Shown piece after piece: positions 48,501 to 57,803 of a stretch of DNA of 64,000 nt. Within the stretch, counting starts at the first letter, position 1, and each line of letters opens with the position of its first letter. The notes under the pieces are model-generated. The model did no database searches. It saw only the letters and a list, made by a program, of their open reading frames with translations, and was not told the origin of the DNA. The stretch comes from Lepidodermella squamata (lineage: Eukaryota; Gastrotricha): NCBI GenBank assembly GCA_047495785.1, contig JBLDXI010000010.1:124001-188000 (forward strand), read 5' to 3'. The position numbers and the translations under genes were made by a program.

Positions 48501-50119
48501 GCATGAATCGCGTTTCTTTGCATGACCCTGCAACAGTTCACACGCCATTAAATCATTTAATTTTTCAAAAAAAAACGAATAACTCACTATAAGTTTGCAA
48601 CCTAACTGCTGTTCATAGCTGTTCAGTTACCTAATACTTTCTTCTTGAATTGGCATTTGAGAATTTTTTCATTTTATTCAAATGAATTGATTTCAGCGAT
48701 GTAACTTCTCGTCACATCGGTGCCGTATGGCAAATTTGCTTCGTCGAAAGAGACACTGGAATGCAGGAGGGCAAAAGCGATAACATTGTTTCGATCGCAA
48801 CCGATGGCCGCGTTATTCAATGGACTATTCGCAAAGGCTTCGAACAAACAGGTAAAAAATTAGCTCAATAGTGGGACTAATTGTTTCAAAGCGATGATTA
48901 GTGTAGTAAACTTCGTGACTAGTTTAACTCTTCAATTTTCTGAATGTTACGGTTGAATAGCTAATGCAGCTGGTAAGAAAACTTGAATGATGCGACTTAT
49001 GACGAATCCTATTACTTGCCACTCAATTTTAATTTATCAATTCCAAAAAGCCCTTGATTAAAACTCATCTGACCAATCACTAATCGTAAATTTTCTGTTC
49101 TTTAATTTATCAAACAATTTCCTCTACATAATTTTATTCATTTTCGTCGATCACATACGTCCCGAATTATGGCAAAATTTAACGTTGTTGTGTGTTATTT
49201 CGTATCAGAGCTCATGAAAATCAAGAGAACCGCCAATAAGCGGCTTGGAAAATTGGCTCAAGATCGCCGGTTCGAGGCGTTGATATCTCGATATGCCGGC
49301 GCTTTGTGCTTCGATTTCTGGCCGCAAGATAACAACATCTACCTGGTCGGAACCCACGATGGTCCAATTCACAAGTGTTCTTGCAGTTATAACGAGCAAT
49401 TTCTTGAGACTTACTCGGGCCATCGCGATCCAGTTTACCGTATACACTGGTCGCCATTCCATCCAGACGTCTTTCTTAGCTGCTCAGCCGATTGGACGGT
49501 TCGATTGTGGCACCAAGAGCGGTACCAGCCAATTTTGACCTTCACATCGGTTTCTAGCCAAGTCTTCGACTGTTGCTGGTCACCGAAATCAGCAACTCTA
49601 TTCGCGTGTGTGAAAGAACATGTCTTGGAGCTTTGGGATCTAGCTATTGATGTGTTCGTTAAATTGGTCTCTTGATAATTGATTTATGTGAAATTGTGGA
49701 CTAATTGTAGGCTTGACCCTGTTGTGAAGCTGAACTCACCTGTGAACGTCATGTTTTCAACTGTCGCATTTTCATTGAATTCTGACGTAAGTTCAACTTC
49801 CAATTTGAATCTGACGCTTGGAATCTATCGAAATTTCATTCACAGTGCTTACTTGTGGGTGACAGTAACGGTCAAGTAACAGCTTACCGTCTGTATAATC
49901 TACCACCAGCAACCGATGTAAGTCAACCTTTTTCAAATTTTACTTAATTTTTTAATGTCGGATGTTGAATAGGCTGATCGATTGGGTGAAATCATTACAA
50001 CTTCGCTGAGCAGTCAACTTGAAACACTGCCCGAATCTGAATCAAAAGCTGTTGTGCCAGCTGATGGGCAAAAGCCTAACAGCCGCGAAGATACCAGCGA
50101 GGACTTCTTATATGACTAA
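45553..50119 (+). CDS. DNAI4: Axonemal dynein intermediate chain 4 (WDR78)
   Basis: Fifteen exons join in phase to 820 aa: 45553-45572, 45628-45775, 46007-46283, 46333-46511, 46570-46741, 46838-46852, 47092-47369, 47422-47524, 47853-48154, 48209-48282, 48697-48851, 49209-49653, 49711-49786, 49846-49917 and 49973-50119. Human DNAI4 is about 848 aa. Diagnostic stretches are LSETDTMWIFE, CKTRIGNDLYTERGMNTF, MERCVNMNTYQPKLA, NPDIIAVGYGQFEF, VICCWSLKNPEYPERLYHC, THDGPIHKCSCSYNEQFLET, FLSCSADWTVRLWHQE and DCCWSPKSA. The second half forms the WD40 propeller; the first half is the dynein assembly region. It acts in inner-arm dynein (I1/f) of motile cilia. A 15-nt exon (46838-46852) is inferred from phase and splice sites; skipping it also keeps the frame. 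Donors gttggt (exon 8) and gttcgt (exon 12) are atypical. Confidence 0.93.
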
Positions 50120-50220
50120 ATTAGTTATATTTTTTCCAATTATTCAGTGTGATATCATTACGTTTCAAGGTTTTTCAAACCAAATATTATTTATTCTGCC
50201 AATAAGAGCACACTTTAGCG

Positions 50221-50226
50221 AATAAA
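50221..50226 (+). terminator. Poly(A) signal of DNAI4
   Basis: AATAAA lies about 100 nt past the DNAI4 stop. An opposed signal (TTTATT near 50256) serves ARV1, so the two 3' ends overlap or nearly so. Confidence 0.6.
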
Positions 50227-50344
50227 GACAAATTGCTATAAAACTTGGGGCACATTTTTATTAAATTCGAATCATAGAATTGATAGCAGTTAGACTGAAA
50301 GATCGGGTAAAACTCTTAAGATAACAGCATAAGTGAGCAAACAA

Positions 50345-51262
50345 TTACAAATCTTTCACAACTTCGAGTTGACCTCCAAATAGCATCGGCCGCAATAAGT
50401 CATCAAGAGCCGGAGCTACTAATAACGGGAAAGCGAAGGTGAGGACGACGCATAAGATGATGAAAATCGCACGGCAGTTTTTGTATGTCACTCGATAGGC
50501 AGTGTACAAACTGGTCGCAGCCAAAATGCTGATGATGAAAAGGTAAGAGTGCGATTGCTGGGTCGGAAGCCATACAAGAATGCATAGGCTGAAAATTTTG
50601 ACAAAATTCCCGAGAACAAATGCGTCGAAGTGAGTACGCCACATTTTTCCAATTGCAACCTAATTCCTCAGTAAAATTGGATGAGTTATATTTAATGGCT
50701 GAGCAACTTACGCCTTCCATGATACAGAGAAGTATCAACGCAAAGGACAGACAGGAAAAAATCTCCAAAAAGCTCAGTAAAAACCAATAATAAAAGCGCC
50801 ATTCACCCGGAGCGCGGAAGTATAGAGGAGACTTGGATCCGAATGTTTTTGCCTCCGTGTTCAAGACGGCATTCCTAGTCGATGCAAAGTGTTCATCCAA
50901 TACCCACTTGCAGTAGGCTTCAGCCACGAGAAGTAAAAATATCGAACGGCCAATCTTGAATAAAAACATGAATTAATTGTTATGATATTCGTTCATCGCC
51001 TTACCTTTGAATCAGCATTGAACAACACGTGACGGAAAGCCTTCGCTCGCATCAAAAATACGTCAATCATCACAATGATTAGATCATACTCAATATATTT
51101 ATCAGCGATGTCCAGACACTTTGGCTGGAGGAAATGAAAAATTACCTATGTAAATGGACGTAACAGAATATAACTCACACAGTTCTGAATCTTTATCAGT
51201 CCATTCGGCAGCTTCGAAAACAGAGCTGGGACATCAGTACCACAGCGTGTGCAAACAGCCAT
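50345..51262 (-). CDS. ARV1: ARV1 ER lipid-homeostasis protein
   Basis: Exons 51179-51262, 51005-51124, 50712-50954 and 50345-50659, all phase 0, give 253 aa (family usually 250-320). The N-terminal ARV1 homology domain has the zinc-binding pair CTRC and CPKC, split by the first intron, followed by ADKYIEYDLIIVMIDVFL and KAFRHVLFN. Several membrane helices follow (IFLLLVAEAYC, YYWFLLSFLEIF, LFIISILAATSLY, AIFIILCVVLTFAFPLLVAP). ARV1 acts in the ER in sterol and GPI-intermediate transport. It is convergent with DNAI4, with 225 bp between the stops. Confidence 0.93.
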
Positions 51263-51300
51263 TGTAAAAAGTACCTATTCGGGCAATCCTAGTTAAAAAC

Positions 51301-51420
51301 ATGGATGGATGGATGGATGGATGTTAGACCCTGACACCAATTCTGGTGATTTAACAGGGCTTCGGTTGATGAGTTAAAACCTGTCACCGATTATTCGGTG
51401 TTAGGCGCAGAGTGGCACAA
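51301..51420. repeat. ATGG microsatellite followed by paired palindromes
   Basis: The tract 51301-51323 is ATGG repeated. Within the next 90 bp come two short hairpins, CACCA-ATTC-TGGTG and CACCGA-TTAT-TCGGTG, each next to a GACAC/TGTCACC string. This resembles a mobile-element end with a simple-repeat tail. Confidence 0.6.
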
Positions 51421-51458
51421 TAGAATACGAAAATAAATTATAAAAATAGAGCTACGAT

Positions 51459-51809
51459 CTATTTGGTCCATTCAGACACCTGCTCGATGAAGAATTGCTG
51501 CAAGTAGGCGGCTTTGCGACAGGCTTTCGAGCTAGTCAGCTTACGAATGAAGGGGTCGGTCTGACTCCATGCCTTCGAGCCGCGGATGAGGAGGATGAAC
51601 AAACTAAAGTATTCCCGCTGGTCAAATTCGGATATCTAAAACAATAAAAATGCCAGCTCACATCAGCCATCAGCAATTGGAGCTTACATTAGTTTTCACC
51701 AGGTATGGAGACTTAGAAAAAGATTCAAGGTTAGTTCAAGTGAATTCTGGTTAAATTCATATCTAATTGCACTATCTGCTGTTTCTACAGGCCCGGATTT
51801 TGTAACCAT
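51459..51809 (-). CDS. Small 73-aa protein in three short exons
   Basis: Exons 51789-51809 (7 codons), 51688-51711 (8 codons) and 51459-51635 (58 codons plus stop), all phase 0, encode a 73-residue protein starting MVTKSGP and SPYLVKTN. It continues SEFDQREYFSLFILLIRGSKAWSQTD and ends IEQVSEWTK. The large exon has sharp splice acceptors (attgttttag) and amphipathic, evenly mixed composition, unlike the flanking noncoding DNA. The first exon's donor is cct|gtagaa. I do not recognise the family. It could also be the end of a longer gene whose other exons I missed. It sits about 200 bp upstream of ARV1 on the same strand. Confidence 0.5.
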
Positions 51810-52867
51810 ACTGGCAAATCCAGCTGGGAGCAAATGCCTGGGGCCTTAAAACAGGCGCATCTCAAGTAAGTATTTCCAGGAGTGTAAGCTGGCGATTTTA
51901 TCTCTAACTCCGCTATATGGCGACAGCTTTCAAGAATCGATTTGGGTCTGGTCTGGTTATTTCCAGCTACTTGAATTCAGTCAAAGCATTTTGATAAAAC
52001 ACTTGAGATTACCGGAGGCACCTGAAGATAAAAAGCATCTGGATTAGGTATTAGGTGTCCTATTTTTAGGAAGAAACTTTATAGATTTCAGATTTCAGGA
52101 CCTCAGACCTGAGCATAGTGATCTGCGTCTGTGGAAGCTCAATACATAGGTATAAAGGCAGGTAACTTGGTACTGATGTGCAGCAATGCGGCGATTTGGA
52201 CTGTGTCAACATGGGCGAAATGCAAACATTTTGAAATAAGCGGGCGTAACATAGGTGAAGATCGCTCGAAGCAATGTCATTGGTTACATTTTATGTACAT
52301 TTTATGGTAGTTATTGCTTTGCTAAAAATATATTTCTGACCTAATGGCAGAATGGGTTGATTCTTACAAAGAAAATGTTGCTAAAACATTTCGGCGACTC
52401 TTGCATGATTTTTTGCACTTGGCAGTTGTCAGTTTGTTCGCGATTCGCGATCTCTCATTCCTCATTCCTGGCTAACTTGATCATCACAATAAGCTCATGG
52501 CTCTTTTACCTTGAAGTGCATCGGCCAGTTTTACTCCCTGCGCTCTTCATCTTTAGATCGTTAGATTCATTGCTAGATCTTTTACTGATGTAATGCGATT
52601 TCGGTGTCAGGCTTGGATGAGCTGCTTGCTGCATATCCAGTTTAGATATATTGGATAGAGCAAGCCAACAAGCTGATATCGAAGCAAGTTGTTGAGTCAA
52701 ATGAATAGTTGTCCGAATGCTAAAGTGAATGCTTTATCGTGTTCATGCTATATGCTCGAATATATTTCCAATCTGTGGCTAGTTCTATTGCTTGAACTGA
52801 AGCCTTCCCATGAAGTTAGGTTGCTCTTAACGGTTGTATTTGCGCAAAAATACTGACCGTTGCTATA
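51810..52867. other. Upstream region between the small gene and NAA38
   Basis: This divergent interval of about 1.1 kb contains no recognisable exon. It probably includes promoters for both directions. Confidence 0.45.
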
Positions 52868-52883
52868 TTGTTGTATTTATTAG
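52868..52883 (+). promoter_or_regulatory. Splice acceptor just upstream of NAA38
   Basis: ttgttgtatttattag ends 13 nt before the ATG at 52897. It could be a spliced-leader acceptor or the end of a 5' UTR intron. Confidence 0.5.
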
Positions 52884-52896
52884 TACCTTGTTACTT

Positions 52897-53232
52897 ATGA
52901 CTAGTGATAAACCTTCTCACGAGTTGGCTAAGTACCTGAACAAAACTCTGAAAATAAACGTTGCTGACGGCAGAACTCTTACTGGACAGTTTTTGTGTAC
53001 TGATAGCAGCTCGAACGTTATTTTGTCGCAATGCGAGGAGCGCTTTAAGCGGAACGGTAATTTTTAACTCCGAAGCTTTTTACTTGTTGCCTAACCGGGA
53101 TATAATTCAGAGAAAGAACACGAGAGAAGCCTCGGTTTGGTTATGGTACCTGGTCGTCACATTCTATCAATTCATTGCTTGAAATCCGAAGTAAACGCTG
53201 AATCTACACCTGTTGCTGTTAGTTCCGAATAA
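52897..53232 (+). CDS. NAA38: NatC auxiliary subunit NAA38 (LSMD1)
   Basis: Exons 52897-53056 and 53112-53232 join in phase (AAC G|AG) to 74-75 codons of LSM core plus a tail, 93 codons in all. The Sm1 motif is clear (LNKTLKINVADGRTLTGQFL, then CTDSSSNVILS), as is Sm2 (LGLVMVPGRHILSIHC). The C-terminus SEVNAESTPVAVSSE matches the family's layout. NAA38 helps NAA30 and NAA35 form the ribosome-bound NatC N-terminal acetyltransferase. The ATG was chosen at MTSDKPSHELAKYL because the frame upstream has only non-ATG codons. The stop lies 1 nt from the next gene's ATG. Confidence 0.9.
53206..53222 (+). promoter_or_regulatory. Splice acceptor inside the NAA38 tail, 11 nt before the FBXO7 ATG
   Basis: tacacctgttgctgttag has a pyrimidine-rich tract and terminal AG, and lies within the last codons of NAA38. 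Cleavage here would leave an 11-nt 5' UTR on FBXO7. Confidence 0.5.
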
Positions 53233-53233
53233 A
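53228..53233 (+). terminator. AATAAA spanning the NAA38 stop, abutting the FBXO7 ATG
   Basis: AATAAA includes the NAA38 stop codon TAA (53230-53232) and ends immediately before the FBXO7 ATG (53234). If used for NAA38, cleavage would fall inside FBXO7 coding sequence. Confidence 0.4.
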
Positions 53234-54932
53234 ATGGAAGACTCTAGTTCTATCGACAGCTCAGACTTTCATCATTTGTTTGAGTCCTGGATTGAACATT
53301 TTAGCCCCGCTGATCCAGCAGAGGAATTGAGCGTTCTTTATCATGTTGTGTGTTTGATGAATGGATTCGTTTCTACCCCAGATCAAGAAGTCGCACCATG
53401 GAGCAGCGGCTCTTCAATTTTGCGTCTCACTTATGCTTTGCAGAATGATGACTCGAATAATATTGTTAAACTGGCATTTATAAAGCAGCGGCCTGACTGT
53501 TTATTAATTCACTGCTTCGTCGATGTCGATGGATCAACTAGGAAAGAATTCTCGTTGGAAATGTCGATGCCACCTCGTGACCAAGCCACTGATACCACTA
53601 GTGAATCTGAGAAACATCGAGTGATGTTGAAATATGCTGAAATCAATGAGAAATTCGCTGGCCCGCTTTTGACCGTCATTTCGCGTCGTATCAAAGGCGA
53701 CCAACTTTGGAACCTTAACTCATTGCCGCCGGAATTGAAAACCCGAATTTTATCGCTCCTTGACGCTCAAAGCTTGGCAAGGCTAATGGCCAGCTGCCGT
53801 TTGTTTTACGCTTTGGGACGTCTGGATCGATTTTGGAAGCCGCTGTTCATCAAACGTTTCGGCAGTGATCCTCGGTGAGTTACTTAGTTTTTTAGTTGAT
53901 GATAAGGTTTAAGCGTTAAGTTTCGCACATTGAATAAAATTTTCGTTTTCCTAAATTCTTAGTGACGTCGTTCGTCGTTTGATAGCAGAGATGAGCGAGA
54001 GGGATATCAAACGTCTAGAGAAAATAGTTTACGATGAGCTTATCGCGACGGAAAGCCCTGAGGCTCAGAAACCGCCGTCGGATAGCCAACAACCGGAACG
54101 TCCGCGTACTCGGAGTTTCGAATTTAATCAAACTGCCTCATCAGTTCTCGGCACGGTGGTTCACCGCGCCTATTCCTACCTCGCTAACCAGCAAAAAAAC
54201 GGGCAATCTGTTACGCCAGTCGCCGTTCAATACTGTGCTACGTTCTTACCTCATCAATTTATGCCGGGCATTACTCCAGCGTATTGCGCACCGCCGTTTT
54301 ATTTTTCTAACTTTCATCCAACGTTGTACCGTCAAAATTTGCTACACGAAGTTGGATTCTACGGTCCTCAGAGCTTCTTCCATGTCTATCCCTCGTTTTA
54401 TTAACAAATCACTAGTAGCTATTCGGTTCAGTTTACTTTTTGGCTGGGTTACTAATGTCTAGTTACAATGTTGATTTTTTCACTCACAGACCAATAGTTT
54501 TATCAATTATTATTTTCTGATTCCGGTTCATTGTTGAGCTTATCATCTTATTATAGTCAATAATGCTGCGAAATTTTTGTTGTAAAAACTTGATTCGATT
54601 TCAGATATTTTTCTCGCCTGTCGAGTTCGGAAGATAGGTGCAACGATTTTTACCAATTGTTCTGTGAGTGCGCATCAGCTGATGCCGCAGCTCTGAAGCG
54701 AATGCGCCAATCTATACCTCGATTTCCTGGGGTGCGGCCATACCCGCCCTGGTCCCCGTTTGCGCCATTTCCGAACCGACCAAACCCGTTTCGACCGCAT
54801 CATTTCATCCCGCCGAGCATTTTCCCGCCATCTAATATCGACCCGGATCGGATGCCTGACCTGGCTCGTCCACACAACCTGTTGCCAAAAATAAATTTCT
54901 ATAATTTTGGCGGCGGAGGCGGTCTCATTTAG
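53234..54932 (+). CDS. FBXO7: FBXO7/nutcracker-like F-box protein
   Basis: Exons 53234-53874 and 54605-54932 join (CG|A) to 322 aa. An FP (PI31-like) dimerisation domain covers about residues 8-165. The F-box follows at about 168-213 (LPPELKTRILSLLDAQSLARL, then CRLFYALGRLDRFWKPLF). The second exon supplies the family's proline/arginine tail (RFPGVRPYPPWSPFAPFPN) and ends FGGGGGLI. FBXO7 proteins are SCF substrate adaptors that also bind proteasome regulator PI31. The N-terminal ubiquitin-like domain of the human protein is absent. A second acceptor at 53963 offers an alternative last exon. AATAAA signals lie at 54965-54974. Confidence 0.88.
53963..54404 (+). CDS. Alternative last exon of FBXO7 (or nested gene)
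   Basis: The exon starts at a good acceptor (ttcctaaattcttag), enters in the same phase as the main last exon (CG|T), and stays open to a stop at 54402-54404. It encodes a 147-residue tail: RRLIAEMSERDIKRLEKIVY, a Pro/Arg stretch, then an aromatic-rich end (FMPGITPAYCAPPFYF, VYPSFY). Joined to exon 1 it gives 360 aa. I see no good in-frame donor and no AATAAA shortly after the stop. An internal ATG at 53991 (MSERDIKRLEK) would allow a separate nested gene instead. Confidence 0.55.
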
Positions 54933-54964
54933 AAATATATCCTATAAAATTATAATCCCTGTGA

Positions 54965-54974
54965 AATAAATAAA
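54965..54974 (+). terminator. Overlapping poly(A) signals of FBXO7
   Basis: Two overlapping AATAAA hexamers lie about 35 nt past the FBXO7 stop and about 60 nt before the next gene's acceptor. Confidence 0.65.
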
Positions 54975-55010
54975 GAATTCACTACAATAAAAAATCGTGC
55001 TTTTTAACGC

Positions 55011-55026
55011 GTTTGTTTTTGTATAG
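55011..55026 (+). promoter_or_regulatory. Splice acceptor just upstream of the TARBP1-like gene
   Basis: gtttgtttttgtatag ends 10 nt before the ATG at 55037 and about 50 nt after the FBXO7 poly(A) signals. This spacing is typical of spliced-leader operon junctions. Confidence 0.55.
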
Positions 55027-55036
55027 TCGAGTTACT

Positions 55037-57794
55037 ATGATTTTCGAGGGAAAACTTCAAAGCTTGCTGGAAGAATTGGCTAGAAATGACTCGGCGAGTG
55101 GAATGGCTTCTATTCTACAAGGAATTACCGAAGCTTGCTCAAAAGATACATTCGAAGCTGTTGAAAATCTGATTAATCAGCTGGGTAGTGAAAACGAATG
55201 CGAAGCAATCTCGAAAATGGCGTTGATTTATTCGGTTGAAGCTTTGTTGAATAACTGTGAATTGACTGGGAAAGATGCTCGATCTTGGCTAACTTTGCCA
55301 GGAAAATTTTCCAAGCTTATTTTCTCGCTACAACCCAAGGAGCGGGTTCATATCATGCTGAAAATTTTACCTCAGCTCGTGTCGAAAATTGAAAACCAGC
55401 CATTACCGATTCGCGCTTCAATTTACATGGAAAAGGCGTTATCAAGCCGCCGAGAAGAAAATTTCGAAACAATCGGCAGCGAGTTGATTTGCATTATTTT
55501 AAATAACCCTGCTGTTTTCACATTGGACGCGGATTTCGTGAAATCGCCTGATGTTTGGCGGGTCATTAAGGAGGGCTTGAGTATGCCTGGAATGATTTGC
55601 CTCCGCGTCTTGAACTCGTTGACTCATTTAATTGCGTTTTGCGTTGAATCGAAAGGAGAGATCGATTGCCGGGTTTCGGTTAATGGCGAAATTGTATTTT
55701 CTTGGTCTAAACTGGAACATGCGAAGGCTTCGCAGTTTTGGCAAACATATCTCGCTCTGTTCACGAGCTTTGAAACCAGCCAATCTGCTCATGTTATCGA
55801 TCCTTTCCTAGCGAAAGCTGCCACTTTGTTCTCGTCTTGGTCATCGCTGAGCATTTCTGAATATTGGATGGAGCTGTTTTGCCAGCGAGCGTGTAATCTC
55901 GGAAATTTCAGTGTTTCAAAGCGATTTATGCACGAGTTGCTAAACTTGGACTACATAGAGACGAACCCAAGAGCTCTCAAAGTAATAAATCCATCTATTT
56001 TTTTCAACAGCCTAATACCTATATTTTATTAGTTTTTGCCGAAAATTCTGGCGGCCGCTTTTACTGAGCACAGGTTTTTCGCGATTGCTCACTCTGCAAC
56101 TTCGGCCCGTTTTCTTTCCAATGGCCAGTCGTATTCCGAGCACCTATATCCAATATTCACAGATCTTTGCCAGTTATTCAAGCGAATTCTCTACGGAAAG
56201 CTTGATATCCAAGTCAAACGTAAGATTTAATAGGAAAAATCGGCATTTCCCTTATTTAATGTGATTAAAGGCGAGTTTTTGGTCAGTTGGTTCGGCACTG
56301 CTAGTCAATGCGTATATTCATCGCCAAGCTTATCGTTCATGCTATTCGCTTGTTCTCAGCCGATTGGGACCGATCAACCGGACTTCGAAAACCTTCGAAT
56401 TTTCGACGCTAAATTTTTGAATGATTTCAGGTTTTCATTATTTTGCATTAGTTCAATATTATGCAAAATTCAAATTTTTAGGGAGGTGGCAAATTCTCAT
56501 ATGACTGCATCCGAGACCGAATTCAAGTTTTTATTTGGCGTTTCCGTAATTCGAATGCTTGTTAATTTTGTTGATTGCGTAAGCTATTATTCATTGGGCC
56601 CGAAATTTTGATTTTATCCTCGAATTTTCAGAAATCTGTTCAGCTATTTGATCTGATGCGATTTGTTACCAGCTTGGCTGGAACTTTGGACGAAAACATT
56701 CAACAATTCCTGTTAGAAATGCTGTTCACGGGACTTTTGATCAATCGAAAAGAGGGATTTTCATTCGTAACGGAATTCGATAATTTTATGCGAAAATTGC
56801 TAGAACAGCCTCATTTCGACAAAGAGCAATCTCATTCGCTGACGACATATGGCGTCGCGTTGATCCGCTTATCAAGCAGAACTCCTGAAACCGAGAAAAT
56901 GGTGGGAAATCTGTCGGCATTTATTGACTCAATTCTCGGAAAAGTGTCCACAAATCCTTACATTCCCGTTCATCGGGTTTTACTAAGCTTGGACATTGTC
57001 TCAAGTGCGGTTCTAAATTCGGGAAATCCGTTCTCAAAATGGGCTAAGCAGTGTTTGGCAACGAGATGTGAAGATATTTCAATATTTTTCACGACCCAAC
57101 TTGCTCAATTAACACCGGAGAACAAGCCTGGATTCGAGTATATTTGGCACAAATGGGTCGATGCAATTTCTGTCTTGGATGGTGGATTACAGTATGATTC
57201 GATTTTCCGAATGGCGACCGCACTATTCGAACAATTTCTCTCATCACCGGATTCAACAATCGGGTCTTTGATAATTAAGCTGTTTTCGAAGATTCATTCG
57301 CATTTGATTGCGAATTTCGGGGAATCTTTCATCATGCAATTGAAAAAAGCTTTACCGATAGTTCAAGCTAAAAATTCAATGCTGGATCTGTTCCGGCTTA
57401 AAACCATGCTGCCGATATGTGATTCGACTGCTTTATCATCTGATTTCGAGTTATTAATCGAAAAAGCTGAAGTGATAGGCACAAATGCCGAAGCAATGTC
57501 CACCGTGTTCATTTATTGCCGTAAAATTATGGTAATTAAATATTTTGTAAAAATTGATCTAGAAATTAAATAATTTTTGCACTTTGATTTTTTTTACATC
57601 AGGACTCGGATAGGTTGTCAGGCGATTCGACTGTTGAGTTGTTCCGCCGAACTGTCGATGTGCTGTTCGGGCAAGTTCACGAGATCGTGGCATCGGCCGA
57701 TCCTAACTGGCGCGTTGTTTTACGCGGCTTCATCTCAACTTTCCTGCAATGCCGCGCGATTGAAAATTTCGGCCTATTTCCAGTCATTGAAAAG
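55037..57794 (+). CDS. TARBP1-like protein, N-terminal half only
   Basis: Exons 55037-55981, 56033-56219, 56271-56430, 56482-56578, 56632-57531 and 57603-57794 join in phase to 827 codons. The protein is an all-helical, armadillo-like solenoid. The stretch KASQFWQTYLALFTSFETSQ followed by HVIDPFLAKAATLF aligns in my memory with a matching FWENYIL / HVIKPVLPKLNNLF region of human TARBP1, a tRNA Gm18 2'-O-methyltransferase with a C-terminal SpoU domain. The last exon ends at a consensus donor (gtgagc) with no later exon visible. Reading through gives a stop at 57888-57890. SpoU motifs are absent from the window, so the gene is truncated, continues beyond the GPCRs, or belongs to another HEAT-repeat family. 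Confidence 0.6.
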
Positions 57795-57803
57795 GTGAGC
57801 ATT

